From assembly GCA_001586195.1 (NCBI GenBank), contig CP014609.1, forward strand, positions 160,001 through 224,000: a DNA stretch of 64,000 nucleotides, in the 5' to 3' direction. The position numbers and the translations under genes were made by a program. Position 1 is the first letter of the stretch; every line of letters begins with the position of its first letter. Below, one piece after another: positions 44,607 through 53,715 of the stretch. The notes below the pieces were generated by a model. It did no database searches. It saw only the letters and a program-made list of their open reading frames with translations, and was not told the origin of the DNA. This stretch comes from Solibacillus silvestris (GTDB lineage Bacteria; Bacillota; Bacilli; Bacillales_A; Planococcaceae).

Positions 44607-45587
44607 CTAGTTTAACCCGTATGGCTGTAGGCCCTTCATTTTCACTTGAATACGCCACACCTCGTTCTTTGATGATTCGGTTACGTACAGGTACCCATCA
44701 TGAAAAGCTAAGTTTGTTGCGAATGTTCCTGCATCTTCAGGAAGGCGAATGGTTCCGTATTTAAAACCATTGGCGTCAACCACTACTACTTCTCCAGCTT
44801 GGAAATGGGCTACGTACAGATTACCTTCAGCATCTACAGCTAACCCATCTGGACCGATTCCACCTTCAAAACGAGCAAAAATAAACGGTGATTCAGGAGA
44901 ATTTGCAGCATTTACAGAAGGTACTGATAGAATTTGATTTTTATCAAACTCTGATATATAGACGCGTTGGCCATTTGCCGAAATGGCAATTCCATTAGGA
45001 TAAGCAATATTCTCTGAGAAGAGGATTGCTTCAGTTTTACCAGGAGGTAAGTAGAAGACGCGACCTGTTGGATGAGTAGCACTAGAACCCATTGGCTCAG
45101 TAAAGTAAAGACCACCTGTTTCGTCAAAAACAAGGTCATTTAAACCGTTTAAAGGTTTCCCGTCGTAAGAATTGACAATGGTTTTGCGTTCGCCAGTAGC
45201 AGGATTGTAGGAATATAATTCACCTTTACCATCCGTAATAAATAGGCGACCATCTTTATGGAACTTAGCTCCAATTGGCATTAATTTATCTTTATCTCCT
45301 AAAACTTTTTCAACTTTGTCGCCTTTAATAGTTAAGATTTCGCCAGTTGTCGGGCTAACTAACCAGATGTTTCCTTTACGATCAAAGTTAATACCTTCCA
45401 TGAATCCACTACCTGTAGCAACCTTTTCCCATTTACTGCTTTGATGAATAATTTCAGAAATGTCATGTCTTTCCTTTGCCGGCACTGGCTTTGTTTCATA
45501 CAATGCCTTAGCACCAGTGAATGTGACCGTTATAAGGGAGAGAACAAGAACCAATATCCATACAAGTGCACCTTTTTTAGACCTCAT
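44607..45587 (-). CDS. SMP-30/gluconolactonase-like beta-propeller, membrane-anchored
   Basis: 326 residues. An N-terminal signal anchor (about 6-28) is followed by a six-bladed beta-propeller outside the cell. Metal-site motifs: GFMEGINFDRKGNIWLVS, GLNDLVFDETGGLYFTEP, YPNGIAISANGQRVYISE and GPDGLAVDAEGNLYVAHF. The family hydrolyses lactones with a divalent metal. The start follows AGGAGG. The promoter region carries an 18-base LacI/CcpA-like palindrome, suggesting sugar or carbon control. Confidence 0.9.
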   Translation of the reverse strand: MRSKKGALVWILVLVLSLITVTFTGAKALYETKPVPAKERHDISEIIHQSSKWEKVATGSGFMEGINFDRKGNIWLVSPTTGEILTIKGDKVEKVLGDKDKLMPIGAKFHKDGRLFITDGKGELYSYNPATGERKTIVNSYDGKPLNGLNDLVFDETGGLYFTEPMGSSATHPTGRVFYLPPGKTEAILFSENIAYPNGIAISANGQRVYISEFDKNQILSVPSVNAANSPESPFIFARFEGGIGPDGLAVDAEGNLYVAHFQAGEVVVVDANGFKYGTIRLPEDAGTFATNLAFHDGYLYVTESSKNEVWRIQVKMKGLQPYGLN

Positions 45588-45667
45588 AAATACCTCCTAA
45601 ATGACAGTGAATTTTTTTGAAACAGTATTCAAGAAGAAAGAAGTAATTAATTTATTAACCTTTTTAA

Positions 45668-45685
45668 AATATAAGCGCTTATATT
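45668..45685. promoter_or_regulatory. LacI/CcpA-type palindromic operator
   Basis: AATATAAGCGCTTATATT is a perfect palindrome with the AAGCGCTT core typical of LacI-family and cre sites. It is 81 bases upstream of the SMP-30-like start and also upstream of the divergent MBL gene. A separate TAGACTA/TAGTCTA pair lies at 45804 and 45857 nearer the MBL gene. Confidence 0.6.
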
Positions 45686-45899
45686 CTTGGTATCATATCA
45701 TTTGTTCAATGGTCTAAATAGCAGAAAAAGAACTCGAATGAAACTAATAAAAAGTAGTATTTTTAGCTATTTAGAAAATTCTTTATTTGTTATACTGGAA
45801 ATTTAGACTATTATAAAAAATACTTGCTATATAATTGGACTTTTTAACAAAGAATGTAGTCTATAATCGTTTGATTTAAAAGAAAGGGGGGCAACCTTT

Positions 45900-46748
45900 T
45901 TGCACTCTATACACAAAATAGGTAAAAGTTTTTGGTATATCACCCCAGTCTCGTTGACTGACCGCCCGATTTTAGGAATGGTGGTTGGCAGTAAAAAGAC
46001 ATTAATGATTGATGCAGGAAACTCGGAAGAACATATGCATTATTTTCTGAATGAACTTCAAAAAAGGGGAGTTCCTAATCCGGATTTAGTTGTCCTAACA
46101 CATTGGCATTGGGATCATATATTTGGTCTTTCCGCATTACCCGATACTGTTTCAATTGCCTCCAAAGAGACTGAAAGGGAAATGGAGAAGCTTATTCCAT
46201 TTTCATGGTCAGATGAAGCCATTGATGCGCGAGTAAATGAAGGTGTGGAAATTGAATTTTGTGCAAAAGCGATTAAGGAAGAATACACGAATCATCGAAA
46301 CATTAAAATTACTTTTCCGGATATTACAATAGAGAAAAGGGCAGAGATAAATCTTGGTGATGTGACTTGTATCGTACAACAAGTTGGAGGGGACCATGCT
46401 GCAGATTCTGTCATTGTGTATATAAAAGAAGAGAAGATTCTTTTCTTAGGGGACTGCATTTATCCAAGAATGTATGCCGAAAAAGTACACTATACAATTA
46501 GTGAAACTTTACGGTTATTAGATGTATTAGAAACGTTTGATGCGGAAACCTTTATCCCTTCACATCAAGAACCAATTTCAAAAGAAGCTTTCGATAAAGA
46601 AGTCGTTATGCTAAGAACGATTGCCAAATATACAGAGGTCTGTAAGGGAGATTTACCGACAATAGTGAAGGAATACGAAAACTATGTAAAAAGGGAACTT
46701 ACCGAAGATGAATTAGAAACCATCTCCCATTTTGCCGATGGATACTAA
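45900..46748 (+). CDS. MBL-fold metallohydrolase
   Basis: 282 residues, cytoplasmic. Metal motif LTHWHWDHIFG (HxHxDH) near 63-73, later ligands in GGDHAADSVIVY and LGDCIYP, and PSHQEPI near the end. TTG start after AAAGGGGGG. The family includes thioesterases, lactonases and glyoxalase-like enzymes; the substrate cannot be assigned. The adjacent divergent lactonase-like gene is suggestive but not proof of a shared pathway. Confidence 0.9.
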   Translation: MHSIHKIGKSFWYITPVSLTDRPILGMVVGSKKTLMIDAGNSEEHMHYFLNELQKRGVPNPDLVVLTHWHWDHIFGLSALPDTVSIASKETEREMEKLIPFSWSDEAIDARVNEGVEIEFCAKAIKEEYTNHRNIKITFPDITIEKRAEINLGDVTCIVQQVGGDHAADSVIVYIKEEKILFLGDCIYPRMYAEKVHYTISETLRLLDVLETFDAETFIPSHQEPISKEAFDKEVVMLRTIAKYTEVCKGDLPTIVKEYENYVKRELTEDELETISHFADGY

Positions 46749-46785
46749 CTGATTGCGCTCCTTTACGAAAAAAATTACAATTTTG

Positions 46786-46830
46786 AAAAACCACCTAATT
46801 GTTGATATACAACGAATTAGGTGGTTTTTT
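46786..46830 (+). terminator. terminator of the MBL gene
   Basis: AAAAACCACCTAATT pairs with GAATTAGGTGGTTTTTT around GTTGATATACAAC, with T at the end. The rest of 46831-46990 shows no gene. Confidence 0.88.
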
Positions 46831-46991
46831 CTGAAAAGAAGACGTTAGACCAAAGAAAAATTAATAGAGAGAACATTTATAAGGTATTCTCTTTTTATTT
46901 CCCCCTATATAAGTCAGCTGTTTCCTGTACTGTGCAACCCAAAAACCCCTTTGATTCTTAAAAATTTAAACCGTCTGTATTAATTGCCAAT

Positions 46992-47019
46992 TTGACAAAA
47001 GTAACAACCTATTTATAAT
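46992..47019 (+). promoter_or_regulatory. strong promoter of the betaine-binding lipoprotein gene
   Basis: TTGACA and TATAAT with 16 bases between. The inverted repeat AACAACCT with AAGTTGTT brackets the -10 box and may be an operator, perhaps for osmotic or choline control. Confidence 0.75.
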
Positions 47020-47078
47020 TATAAGTTGTTAGATGTTAATTTTTACATATAAGTAAAACAATCAGAAAGGAAGATTTT

Positions 47079-47942
47079 ATGAAACTCATTAGTTTATCGA
47101 AGCTAGGATTAATTTTAGTATTAAGTTTATTATTAGCTGCATGTTCTTCGGAGGCTGAAGGTACAGAAAAACAAGCTGTCAACTTAGCCTATGTTGAATG
47201 GGAGACTGAGGTTGCCTCCACTCATGTAGTAGGACAAGTTCTAGAAGATTTAGGATATGATGTAACGCTGACGCCTTTAGATAATGGAATTATGTGGGAA
47301 GCTCTTGCAAATGGAGAGGTTGATGGCATGGTTTCAGCTTGGCTACCGCAGACGCACGCCCCGCAAGTTGAGAAGTACAAAGGCCGTATAGATGATTTAG
47401 GTGAAAATTTGTTAGGCGGAAAAATTGGGTTAGTAGTCCCTAGTTATATGGATGTGGATTCCATCGAAGATTTAACAGATGAAGCGGGTAAAACGATAAC
47501 GGGCATCGAACCAGGTGCAAATATAACAGGAACTACAGAAAAGGCGTATGAGATATATCCGAATCTTGAAGGGTGGACAGTACTAAGCTCATCTTCAGTA
47601 GCAATGACAGGGGCTCTTAAACAAGCGATTGAGAACAAAGAAGAAATCATAGTGACAGGTTGGTCTCCTCACTGGAAATTTAACTTATTTGATTTGAAGT
47701 ATTTAGATGATCCTAAAGGGATGTACGGAACTGAAGAATATATCGGTACATTTGCACGTAATGGATTCAAAGAGGATAATCCTGAGGCATACAGTGTTCT
47801 CGATAATTTCCACTGGACTCCGGAAGATATAGAAAGTGTTATGTATGATATTATGGAAGGCATGGATCCGAAAGATGCAGCAAAAAAATGGATTGAAGAA
47901 AATGAAGCTAAAGTTGCCGATTGGACAAAAGAAGTTAATTAA
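47079..47942 (+). CDS. glycine betaine/proline-type ABC substrate-binding lipoprotein
   Basis: 287 residues. Lipobox LLLAACSSE gives a lipid-anchored mature protein. The OpuAC domain includes VNLAYVEWETEVASTHVVG and DGMVSAWLPQTH, and VTGWSPHWKFN, with tryptophans suited to a cationic quaternary-amine cage. No ATPase or permease gene is nearby, so it is an orphan binding protein serving a transporter elsewhere. The start follows AAAGGAAG. Strong promoter upstream. Confidence 0.92.
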   Translation: MKLISLSKLGLILVLSLLLAACSSEAEGTEKQAVNLAYVEWETEVASTHVVGQVLEDLGYDVTLTPLDNGIMWEALANGEVDGMVSAWLPQTHAPQVEKYKGRIDDLGENLLGGKIGLVVPSYMDVDSIEDLTDEAGKTITGIEPGANITGTTEKAYEIYPNLEGWTVLSSSSVAMTGALKQAIENKEEIIVTGWSPHWKFNLFDLKYLDDPKGMYGTEEYIGTFARNGFKEDNPEAYSVLDNFHWTPEDIESVMYDIMEGMDPKDAAKKWIEENEAKVADWTKEVN

Positions 47943-48088
47943 GTACCAAGTACCGGATGTACTCAATTTGATCGATCTCAGCATATAAGTCATCATGCTA
48001 AGGAGCGCTGGTTAACGGGAATGTCTGCTAGTCTCATTTCTATCGCTTTTATTTTTACCTTAGCAGAAAACATACTCTTATCCCCATA

Positions 48089-48153
48089 AAAAAACACCTC
48101 CATGTTGATTCTTGGTATTCAATACCCATTTTTCAACGAAAGGTGTTTTTTAT
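48089..48153. terminator. bidirectional terminator hairpin
   Basis: AAAAAACACCTCCATGTTGA pairs with TTCAACGAAAGGTGTTTTTT across a longer loop. Between the lipoprotein stop and this site is a coding-looking but start-less frame (see findings). Confidence 0.75.
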
Positions 48154-48274
48154 TTGTGTCATTACTTTAGGTCAGTGCAAAAATACATAAATTATTTCTG
48201 ATTGTTTTTTATATCTAATAACCCATGTCATACATTAGGAGTATACTAGGATATTTATGGAAAGGAGACAAAAC

Positions 48275-48820
48275 TTGAATAAAACCTTACTTAATGCACT
48301 TAGAAATGGGGGATTTATATTTTATGCAAGGCATGGAGAAGCGACTGTCGGAAGCGATTTAGCTAACTTAAACTTTCAAAACTGTTTAACTCAGAGAAAT
48401 CTTTCTGAAACGGGACGTAGGCAAGCAATTTACTATGGAGAAATACTTCGGTATTTAAGAATACCATTCGAAATCCCTGTTTCCTCAAGTCCCTATTGCA
48501 GGACAATCGAAACAGCACAGTTAGCATTTGGTAGTGGTAATGTTCAAATTAATCCTTTTTGGGTTGAGATAAATAGGTTAAGCGAAAATTTACCAAGTAA
48601 TGATAGGCAAATAATTTTGAGTAATCTTCAATCAATTTTAGAATATATCCCGGATAAGGGAAATAATAAAATGATTGTTGATCACATTTTCCCTGCAAAG
48701 GTTGGATTAGGTCCAATCCCTTATATGGGGACAGTTATTATTAAGCCAAAAGGGCGAGGTAACGGCTATGATATTGTTGGTCAACTATCTTTAGAAGATT
48801 GGTCTACATTAGATAGTTAG
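48275..48820 (+). CDS. histidine phosphatase superfamily protein
   Basis: 181 residues from a TTG start with AAAGGAGA six bases upstream; an ATG 18 bases earlier would place the ribosome site inside the gene. The catalytic phospho-histidine motif is ARHGEAT near residue 19, followed by LSETGRRQA and SSPYCRTIETA. The second conserved His appears to be in VDHIF. The substrate is unknown, and the family ranges from phosphoglycerate mutase to broad phosphatases. Confidence 0.87.
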   Translation: MNKTLLNALRNGGFIFYARHGEATVGSDLANLNFQNCLTQRNLSETGRRQAIYYGEILRYLRIPFEIPVSSSPYCRTIETAQLAFGSGNVQINPFWVEINRLSENLPSNDRQIILSNLQSILEYIPDKGNNKMIVDHIFPAKVGLGPIPYMGTVIIKPKGRGNGYDIVGQLSLEDWSTLDS

Positions 48821-48893
48821 AAGAACATTGTGTGAACAAAAAACCATGGAGACCTAAGCACGGTATTCCCGATTGAATGAACTGATTTACAAA

Positions 48894-49049
48894 TTAGTTA
48901 TCATCTATATTTAATTTTTCAAACCAGCCGAATGCAACTTCTGCTTTAACTATTTGATTATTAGGTGAAATTAAGAAAATTACAAATGAACTACCTGGGG
49001 GAAAAATAAATTTTCCATCTTCATCTAAATCTATATCTGAAAACCGCAC
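48894..49049 (-). pseudogene. C-terminal gene fragment (or 51-residue protein)
   Basis: A 51-codon frame reads like the end of a real protein: DIDLDEDGKFIFPPGSSF, then KAEVAFGWFEKLNIDDN. Its only start is a GTG without a ribosome site that lies inside a long hairpin (49039-49097). The likely story is a gene truncated when the hairpin sequence entered or the 5' part was lost. Family not recognised. The stretch from 49098 to 49394 has nothing else supportable. Confidence 0.5.
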
Positions 49050-49097
49050 TTAAATTTGTTACGGAAATGTACCGTATCATAAGTAAGTGCGGTTTTC
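49039..49097. repeat. long hairpin with terminator-like ends
   Basis: AAAACCGCACTT pairs with AAGTGCGGTTTT, and TACGG with CCGTA nested inside. It could terminate in either direction but stands next to no complete gene. Its outer stem shares the strings AAACCGT/C and GTGCGGTTT with the hairpin after topB. Confidence 0.6.
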
Positions 49098-49394
49098 TTT
49101 AATACCTTCAAGAAAATGAAATTTCTCCAATATAAATCTTAAAACCGAAAATTTATGTAGATTTAGTAATGTACAGTAAATCTTCAATGAGTAAGCAATC
49201 GTTGTTTATTTCTGCTACCTTATTTAAAGGCAAAAAAAATACACCTGCCAAATGCATTGTAAAAAATGCGGACACGTGGTAAGTTTATATAGATATACAT
49301 AATTAATTATACTTGTGTATATTATTCCCTATTCTAATTATATATAAAAATTCTTTATTAGTCAACTCTTAACTATTTTCAAGGAGTGAATGTT

Positions 49395-51743
49395 ATGAAA
49401 GCAGTTTTCTTGGACGAACAACAACGTTTAAATAGTGTTCTGAATGTAATTAATGATCAAACATTTCAACTGGAATCAGAAACGTTAAAGCTCCGAAACG
49501 AGGTAGTAAATACTCGTAAGCATTTTTGGGATGAAATCAAAGTGAATACGGATTCGTTTGATGACTTTCTGGAAACCGTTATTAATTTAAGACAAGAAGC
49601 GCAGGCATTAGCTGTTGGTGAAAGTACACACCACTATGCATCCAAAAGATTAGCTGTCCTTCATCGTATGAAGTCAGTACCTTATTTCGGGCGAATAGAT
49701 TTTCTTGAAGAAGGATTTTCAGAGCAGGAGAAAATTTATATTGGTATTTCATCTTTGATGGATGCAAGTGGTGAAGACTTCCTTATTTATGACTGGAGAG
49801 CACCGATTTCAAGCGTCTACTATGATTATGAGCCTGGTCCCGCACAGTATACAACGCCTGGGGGCAAGGTTTACGGTGATCTCAAGGAAAAGTGGCAATA
49901 CGTTATTCGTGATGGAAAACTGCAATCTATGTTTGACACAAGTCTCACGATTGGTGACGAAATTTTACAAAAGGTGCTTGGAAAAGGCGTGGATAAGTAT
50001 ATGCAAAGCATTGTAGCAACGATTCAAAAGGATCAGAACCGTATTATTCGCCATGATCAAGGGCGTATGCTTATTGTGCACGGTGCAGCGGGCAGCGGTA
50101 AAACTTCAGCTGCATTACAAAGAATCGCATTTTTATTGTATAAATACCGGGACCGTATAAAAGCAGACCAAATTATATTATTTTCACCGAATGCTATGTT
50201 TAATAGCTATGTTTCCAACGTACTTCCAGAGCTCGGTGAAGAGAATATGCAGCAAGTTACATTTCAGGAATATTTGGATCATCGCTTAAGTAAAGATTTC
50301 CATTTGGAAAACCCGTATCATCAATTGGAATATGTACTGACGGCAGCAAATAACCCTTCATATAGCGCAAGAATTAAAGGCATTCAATTTAAAGCATCTG
50401 TAAAATTTTTCGAGGCGATTAAACTATACAGAGAAACATTGGAAAAATCAGGCCTGCTATTTAAAGATGTCAAATTCAGAGGGAAAATGATCTTTTCCTC
50501 ACAACAATTGTCGGAGACGTTTTATAGAGAGCATATTTCACTGAGTTTCCAAAGCAGACTTGAAAAGCTGAAAGACTGGCTAATGAATAAAATTAAAGAA
50601 ATAGAAAAAGTAGAACGTTCTCAGCCATGGGTAGAAGAGGAAATTGAGCTACTAAGCGATGAGACGTATCATAAAATTCATAAATATTTAGCAAAGAAAA
50701 ACGGCTTTGAAAGAGAAGAGCAAGCTGATTATGAAATGGATCAGGATGCGCTTATTCAAGTAATCGTCCGCCTGAAATTGAAGGCAGTGAGAAAACAAAT
50801 TCAAACACTGGACTTTATTGATTTAGAAGGGATCTATAAGCAGCTATTTACAGATCCATTACTGATGCAACAGCAATTAAAAGTAGAAGTGCCAGATGAG
50901 TGGCAAGCTATATGTGAAGATACACTTCAAATACTGGAATCGGGAACCCTGTATTATGAAGACGCGACACCATTCCTATTTTTGCAGGAATTGATTCAAG
51001 GCTTTCAAACAAACCGTTCGATCAAGCATATCCTCATTGATGAGGCGCAGGACTATTCACCGTTTCAATTTGAATTTCTGAAGCGCCTATTCCCTTCAGC
51101 CAAAATGACAGTGCTAGGTGATTTTAATCAGGCCATTTTTGCTCATGCGAGTGGAGTGGGAGATTTTCAAACGCTCAACCATCTTTATGGAGAAGAACAA
51201 ACAGAAGTAATCAATATGACAAGAAGTTACCGTTCAACGAAACCGATTATCGAATTTACACGGAATCTGATAGCAAATGGAGAAAAAATTATCCCGTTTG
51301 ACCGTGCTGGCGAGTTGCCGGTGTTGACCGAAGTGGAGAATCATACAGACTTGCACCAATGCATACTGTCTAAAATTTCGGAATTACAAAGTAAAGGCTA
51401 TGGAAGTATTGCAGTTATTTGTAAATCAGCGGAGGAAAGTAAAGCGGCATTTGAGGCATTGAATAAAATTGATGGGATTAAGCTAATAAAAAGCGGTACA
51501 GTAGAATTTGAGAAAGGGGTAATAGTCATTCCTTCGTATTTAGCGAAGGGAATTGAATTTGAAGCGGTCATTATTTATGACGCATCCGAAAATGTATATG
51601 GTGATGAAAGTCTACGCAGGGTTTTTTATACAGCCTGTACAAGGGCAATGCACGTACTGCAACTGTATAGCGTAGGGAGACCAAGTTCTTTTATGCAAAA
51701 GGCTTTAGATGGAAATCTCCTACAACATGAATTGACTTCATAA
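49395..51743 (+). CDS. helD: RNA polymerase recycling motor HelD (copy 2)
   Basis: 782 residues. Coiled-coil N-terminus, Walker A GAAGSGKTSAALQRIAFLLY (near 228), Walker B LIDEAQDYSPFQFEFLKRL, GDFNQAIF and the YRSTKPI motif, the same architecture as the protein at 27359 but longer and clearly divergent. It dissociates stalled or idle RNA polymerase. ATG eight bases after AAGGAG. It is monocistronic; a modular repeat follows and probably supplies its terminator. Confidence 0.93.
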   Translation: MKAVFLDEQQRLNSVLNVINDQTFQLESETLKLRNEVVNTRKHFWDEIKVNTDSFDDFLETVINLRQEAQALAVGESTHHYASKRLAVLHRMKSVPYFGRIDFLEEGFSEQEKIYIGISSLMDASGEDFLIYDWRAPISSVYYDYEPGPAQYTTPGGKVYGDLKEKWQYVIRDGKLQSMFDTSLTIGDEILQKVLGKGVDKYMQSIVATIQKDQNRIIRHDQGRMLIVHGAAGSGKTSAALQRIAFLLYKYRDRIKADQIILFSPNAMFNSYVSNVLPELGEENMQQVTFQEYLDHRLSKDFHLENPYHQLEYVLTAANNPSYSARIKGIQFKASVKFFEAIKLYRETLEKSGLLFKDVKFRGKMIFSSQQLSETFYREHISLSFQSRLEKLKDWLMNKIKEIEKVERSQPWVEEEIELLSDETYHKIHKYLAKKNGFEREEQADYEMDQDALIQVIVRLKLKAVRKQIQTLDFIDLEGIYKQLFTDPLLMQQQLKVEVPDEWQAICEDTLQILESGTLYYEDATPFLFLQELIQGFQTNRSIKHILIDEAQDYSPFQFEFLKRLFPSAKMTVLGDFNQAIFAHASGVGDFQTLNHLYGEEQTEVINMTRSYRSTKPIIEFTRNLIANGEKIIPFDRAGELPVLTEVENHTDLHQCILSKISELQSKGYGSIAVICKSAEESKAAFEALNKIDGIKLIKSGTVEFEKGVIVIPSYLAKGIEFEAVIIYDASENVYGDESLRRVFYTACTRAMHVLQLYSVGRPSSFMQKALDGNLLQHELTS

Positions 51744-51782
51744 AGCATTAGTTAGACATTATTATTTCATTAAAAAGCTTAG

Positions 51783-52069
51783 AAAGAGGGTGGGACATAA
51801 CCCAAAAATGCCATTTTTCTCTTAGAGAAAAATGGCGTTTTTTTGCTGAGCGTAAAAATTGATTTCCATTCCGGGACGCTTTCCGCGGGCGTGGCCTGAG
51901 CCTGTAGTCTCAGGCGTCACGCTATTCCCGCAGGAAGCTTGCTTGTAGCGAAAGGCATAGCCGTCAGCTACACTCGCCCTCCATTCCAATCAATTTTATA
52001 AAATATCCGTTTCTTAATAAGGTTTTTCTCCTTAGTTTATGAAATTTCTACTTCTGTCCCACCCTCTTT
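51783..52069 (+). repeat. modular interspersed repeat, copy 2
   Basis: About 287 bases, same ends as copy 1 (AAAGAGGGTGGGACATAACC and GTCCCACCCTCTTT). The first hairpin is ATGCCATTTTTCTC with GAGAAAAATGGCGT, showing paired changes relative to copy 1. It lacks the GCCAACAGGATGTTGG to GGACGTGGCG block but has GAAGCTTGCTTGTAGCGAAA with the CGTCAGCTACACTCGCC block. Confidence 0.9.
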
Positions 52070-52109
52070 AATTTTAATCCGTTTCATTTTCTGAAGTCCA
52101 ATTTACCTG

Positions 52110-52589
52110 TTATTTCTTAATAATCGGAATCCACATTTCCCCATATACTTGGCCGTTTTGTTGATCCATTACAACTGCTGCGTTTGGACCTCCTACATAG
52201 GCATAATCAGTTGCTTCTTGTAAAACTTGTCCAAAGGCAATACCTGTAACAGTATTGACCAACTCTTCTGCAGTAGGAGCTTCCCCTTTAACAACTACGT
52301 AATCCCCTTTAGGAAATTGAATGACTCTAGTTGCCTCTGGTAATGTTTCTTCAGTCTGGACCCCGGCATAATGCATCATCTTATTATTAACTGCTTCGTT
52401 TACGATAAAAATATAATCGTTTGTAGCTAAAGTCCTTAATGTATCAAGTCTTCCATCCTGATTGACTGCATGCCAAAAATCAGCCTTTTCTTTATTTATC
52501 CCCATATAGTCTGTGTAATCGCTCTTTAGTTCTGTTCCAAAACCTAAAACAATAAAGCTTTCCTTTTCTTCAATCGTATAATTTGGCAA
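52110..52589 (-). CDS. GyrI-like/AraC effector-binding domain protein
   Basis: 159 residues, a stand-alone SOUL/GyrI-like small-molecule binding domain (opening TIEEKESFIVLGFGTELKS, and VIQFPKGDYVVVKGEAP). TTG start after GAAAGAAGG. Divergent from a WYL/HTH_11 regulator, a common pairing in Firmicutes, which suggests the regulator controls it. It may sequester or sense a hydrophobic ligand. Confidence 0.85.
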   Translation of the reverse strand: MPNYTIEEKESFIVLGFGTELKSDYTDYMGINKEKADFWHAVNQDGRLDTLRTLATNDYIFIVNEAVNNKMMHYAGVQTEETLPEATRVIQFPKGDYVVVKGEAPTAEELVNTVTGIAFGQVLQEATDYAYVGGPNAAVVMDQQNGQVYGEMWIPIIKK

Positions 52590-52698
52590 ATCATAAACCT
52601 TCTTTCAAATTTGTTTTAATCAAGATTTGTTTTTTTACTTGATAAGTTTATAATAGCCATAAATCATGTCAAAATATGATACTGTTTCGGAGGTGCCA

Positions 52699-53661
52699 AT
52701 GAAAAAAGTTGAACGGATTAATACGATCATGCGATATATCAACAATCGTGCTCACTTTACCATTTCTGAAATCATGCAAGAATTTAATATTTCCCGATCA
52801 ACGGCTATACGAGATATTAGAGAAATTGAAGCTATAGGAATGCCGCTTGTCGCTGAAGTTGGAAGAGAAGGGGGGTATAATGTATTACATAACTCTGTCC
52901 TTCCCGCTGTTCGTTTTACCGATAATGAAATTAAAGCTCTTTTTATCGCCTTTATGGCGACAAGAAATCAACAACTTCCATATTTAAAAAGTCGTCAGTC
53001 GTTAGCTGAGAAATTACTCGGTTTGATTTCAGAAAACCAGCAAGACGACCTTGTTCTGTTAAATCAGATCTTGCTTTTTGAAGGGACGAACCCTCATAAT
53101 CCGGATTTGCTGGATTTATCCGATTTACCTGATCCGGTGATAGAAAAGCTTATACAAACACTTCTGATTGACCGTTATTTAATCATTTCAGTCAAAGAAG
53201 GAAAGTTAACTAAAACATATTCAATTTATCTTTTTTACCTTCATCATGAAAAAGGTAACTGGCTGATAGAAGGATTTGATGTGGGTGAGAAAAAGAATCG
53301 AATTTTTCCTGTCTCGCATATTATCGATGTGAAACCGGACTCGGGGAAAAACAGAATCAGTAAGAAGGAGATTTTAGAAAAGCTTAGTGAACGGGATAAA
53401 GAGAGTAACCTTATCCTGGAGTTTGGTCCAAAGGCAATCGCACAGTTCAAAAAATATCATCCTTTAAAACTTTCTATTTCCTATACAAATCCCTACCAAA
53501 CTACAGCAGTTCTAGAGACTTTTATTAATACTGAGAACCAAGAAGACTTGGTCGAGATAACGAACTGGCTTTTGTTTCTGGGAGGGGACATAACAATTAG
53601 AGAAATACCAGAAGAAGTGTTAAAAGGGATACAAGAGAGAGTATCCGTATATTGCATATGA
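52699..53661 (+). CDS. WYL-domain transcriptional regulator (YafY type)
   Basis: 320 residues. N-terminal HTH_11 (about 3-60: INNRAHFTISEIMQEFNISRSTAIRDIREIEAIG), then the WYL domain with YLFYLHHEKGNWLIEGFD, and a C-terminal WCX-like extension. ATG after GGAGGTG; an upstream in-frame ATG has no ribosome site. Divergent from the GyrI-like gene with 109 bases between them. Ligand unknown. Confidence 0.9.
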   Translation: MKKVERINTIMRYINNRAHFTISEIMQEFNISRSTAIRDIREIEAIGMPLVAEVGREGGYNVLHNSVLPAVRFTDNEIKALFIAFMATRNQQLPYLKSRQSLAEKLLGLISENQQDDLVLLNQILLFEGTNPHNPDLLDLSDLPDPVIEKLIQTLLIDRYLIISVKEGKLTKTYSIYLFYLHHEKGNWLIEGFDVGEKKNRIFPVSHIIDVKPDSGKNRISKKEILEKLSERDKESNLILEFGPKAIAQFKKYHPLKLSISYTNPYQTTAVLETFINTENQEDLVEITNWLLFLGGDITIREIPEEVLKGIQERVSVYCI

Positions 53662-53702
53662 AAAACCCACTTAAAACGTATTTATTCATGCATAAGTGGG
53701 TT
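53657..53702. terminator. bidirectional terminator
   Basis: AAAAACCCACTTA pairs with TAAGTGGGTTT around a loop rich in A and T. It serves the converging WYL and hypothetical genes. Confidence 0.85.
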
Positions 53703-53715
53703 TCATCTTTGATGA

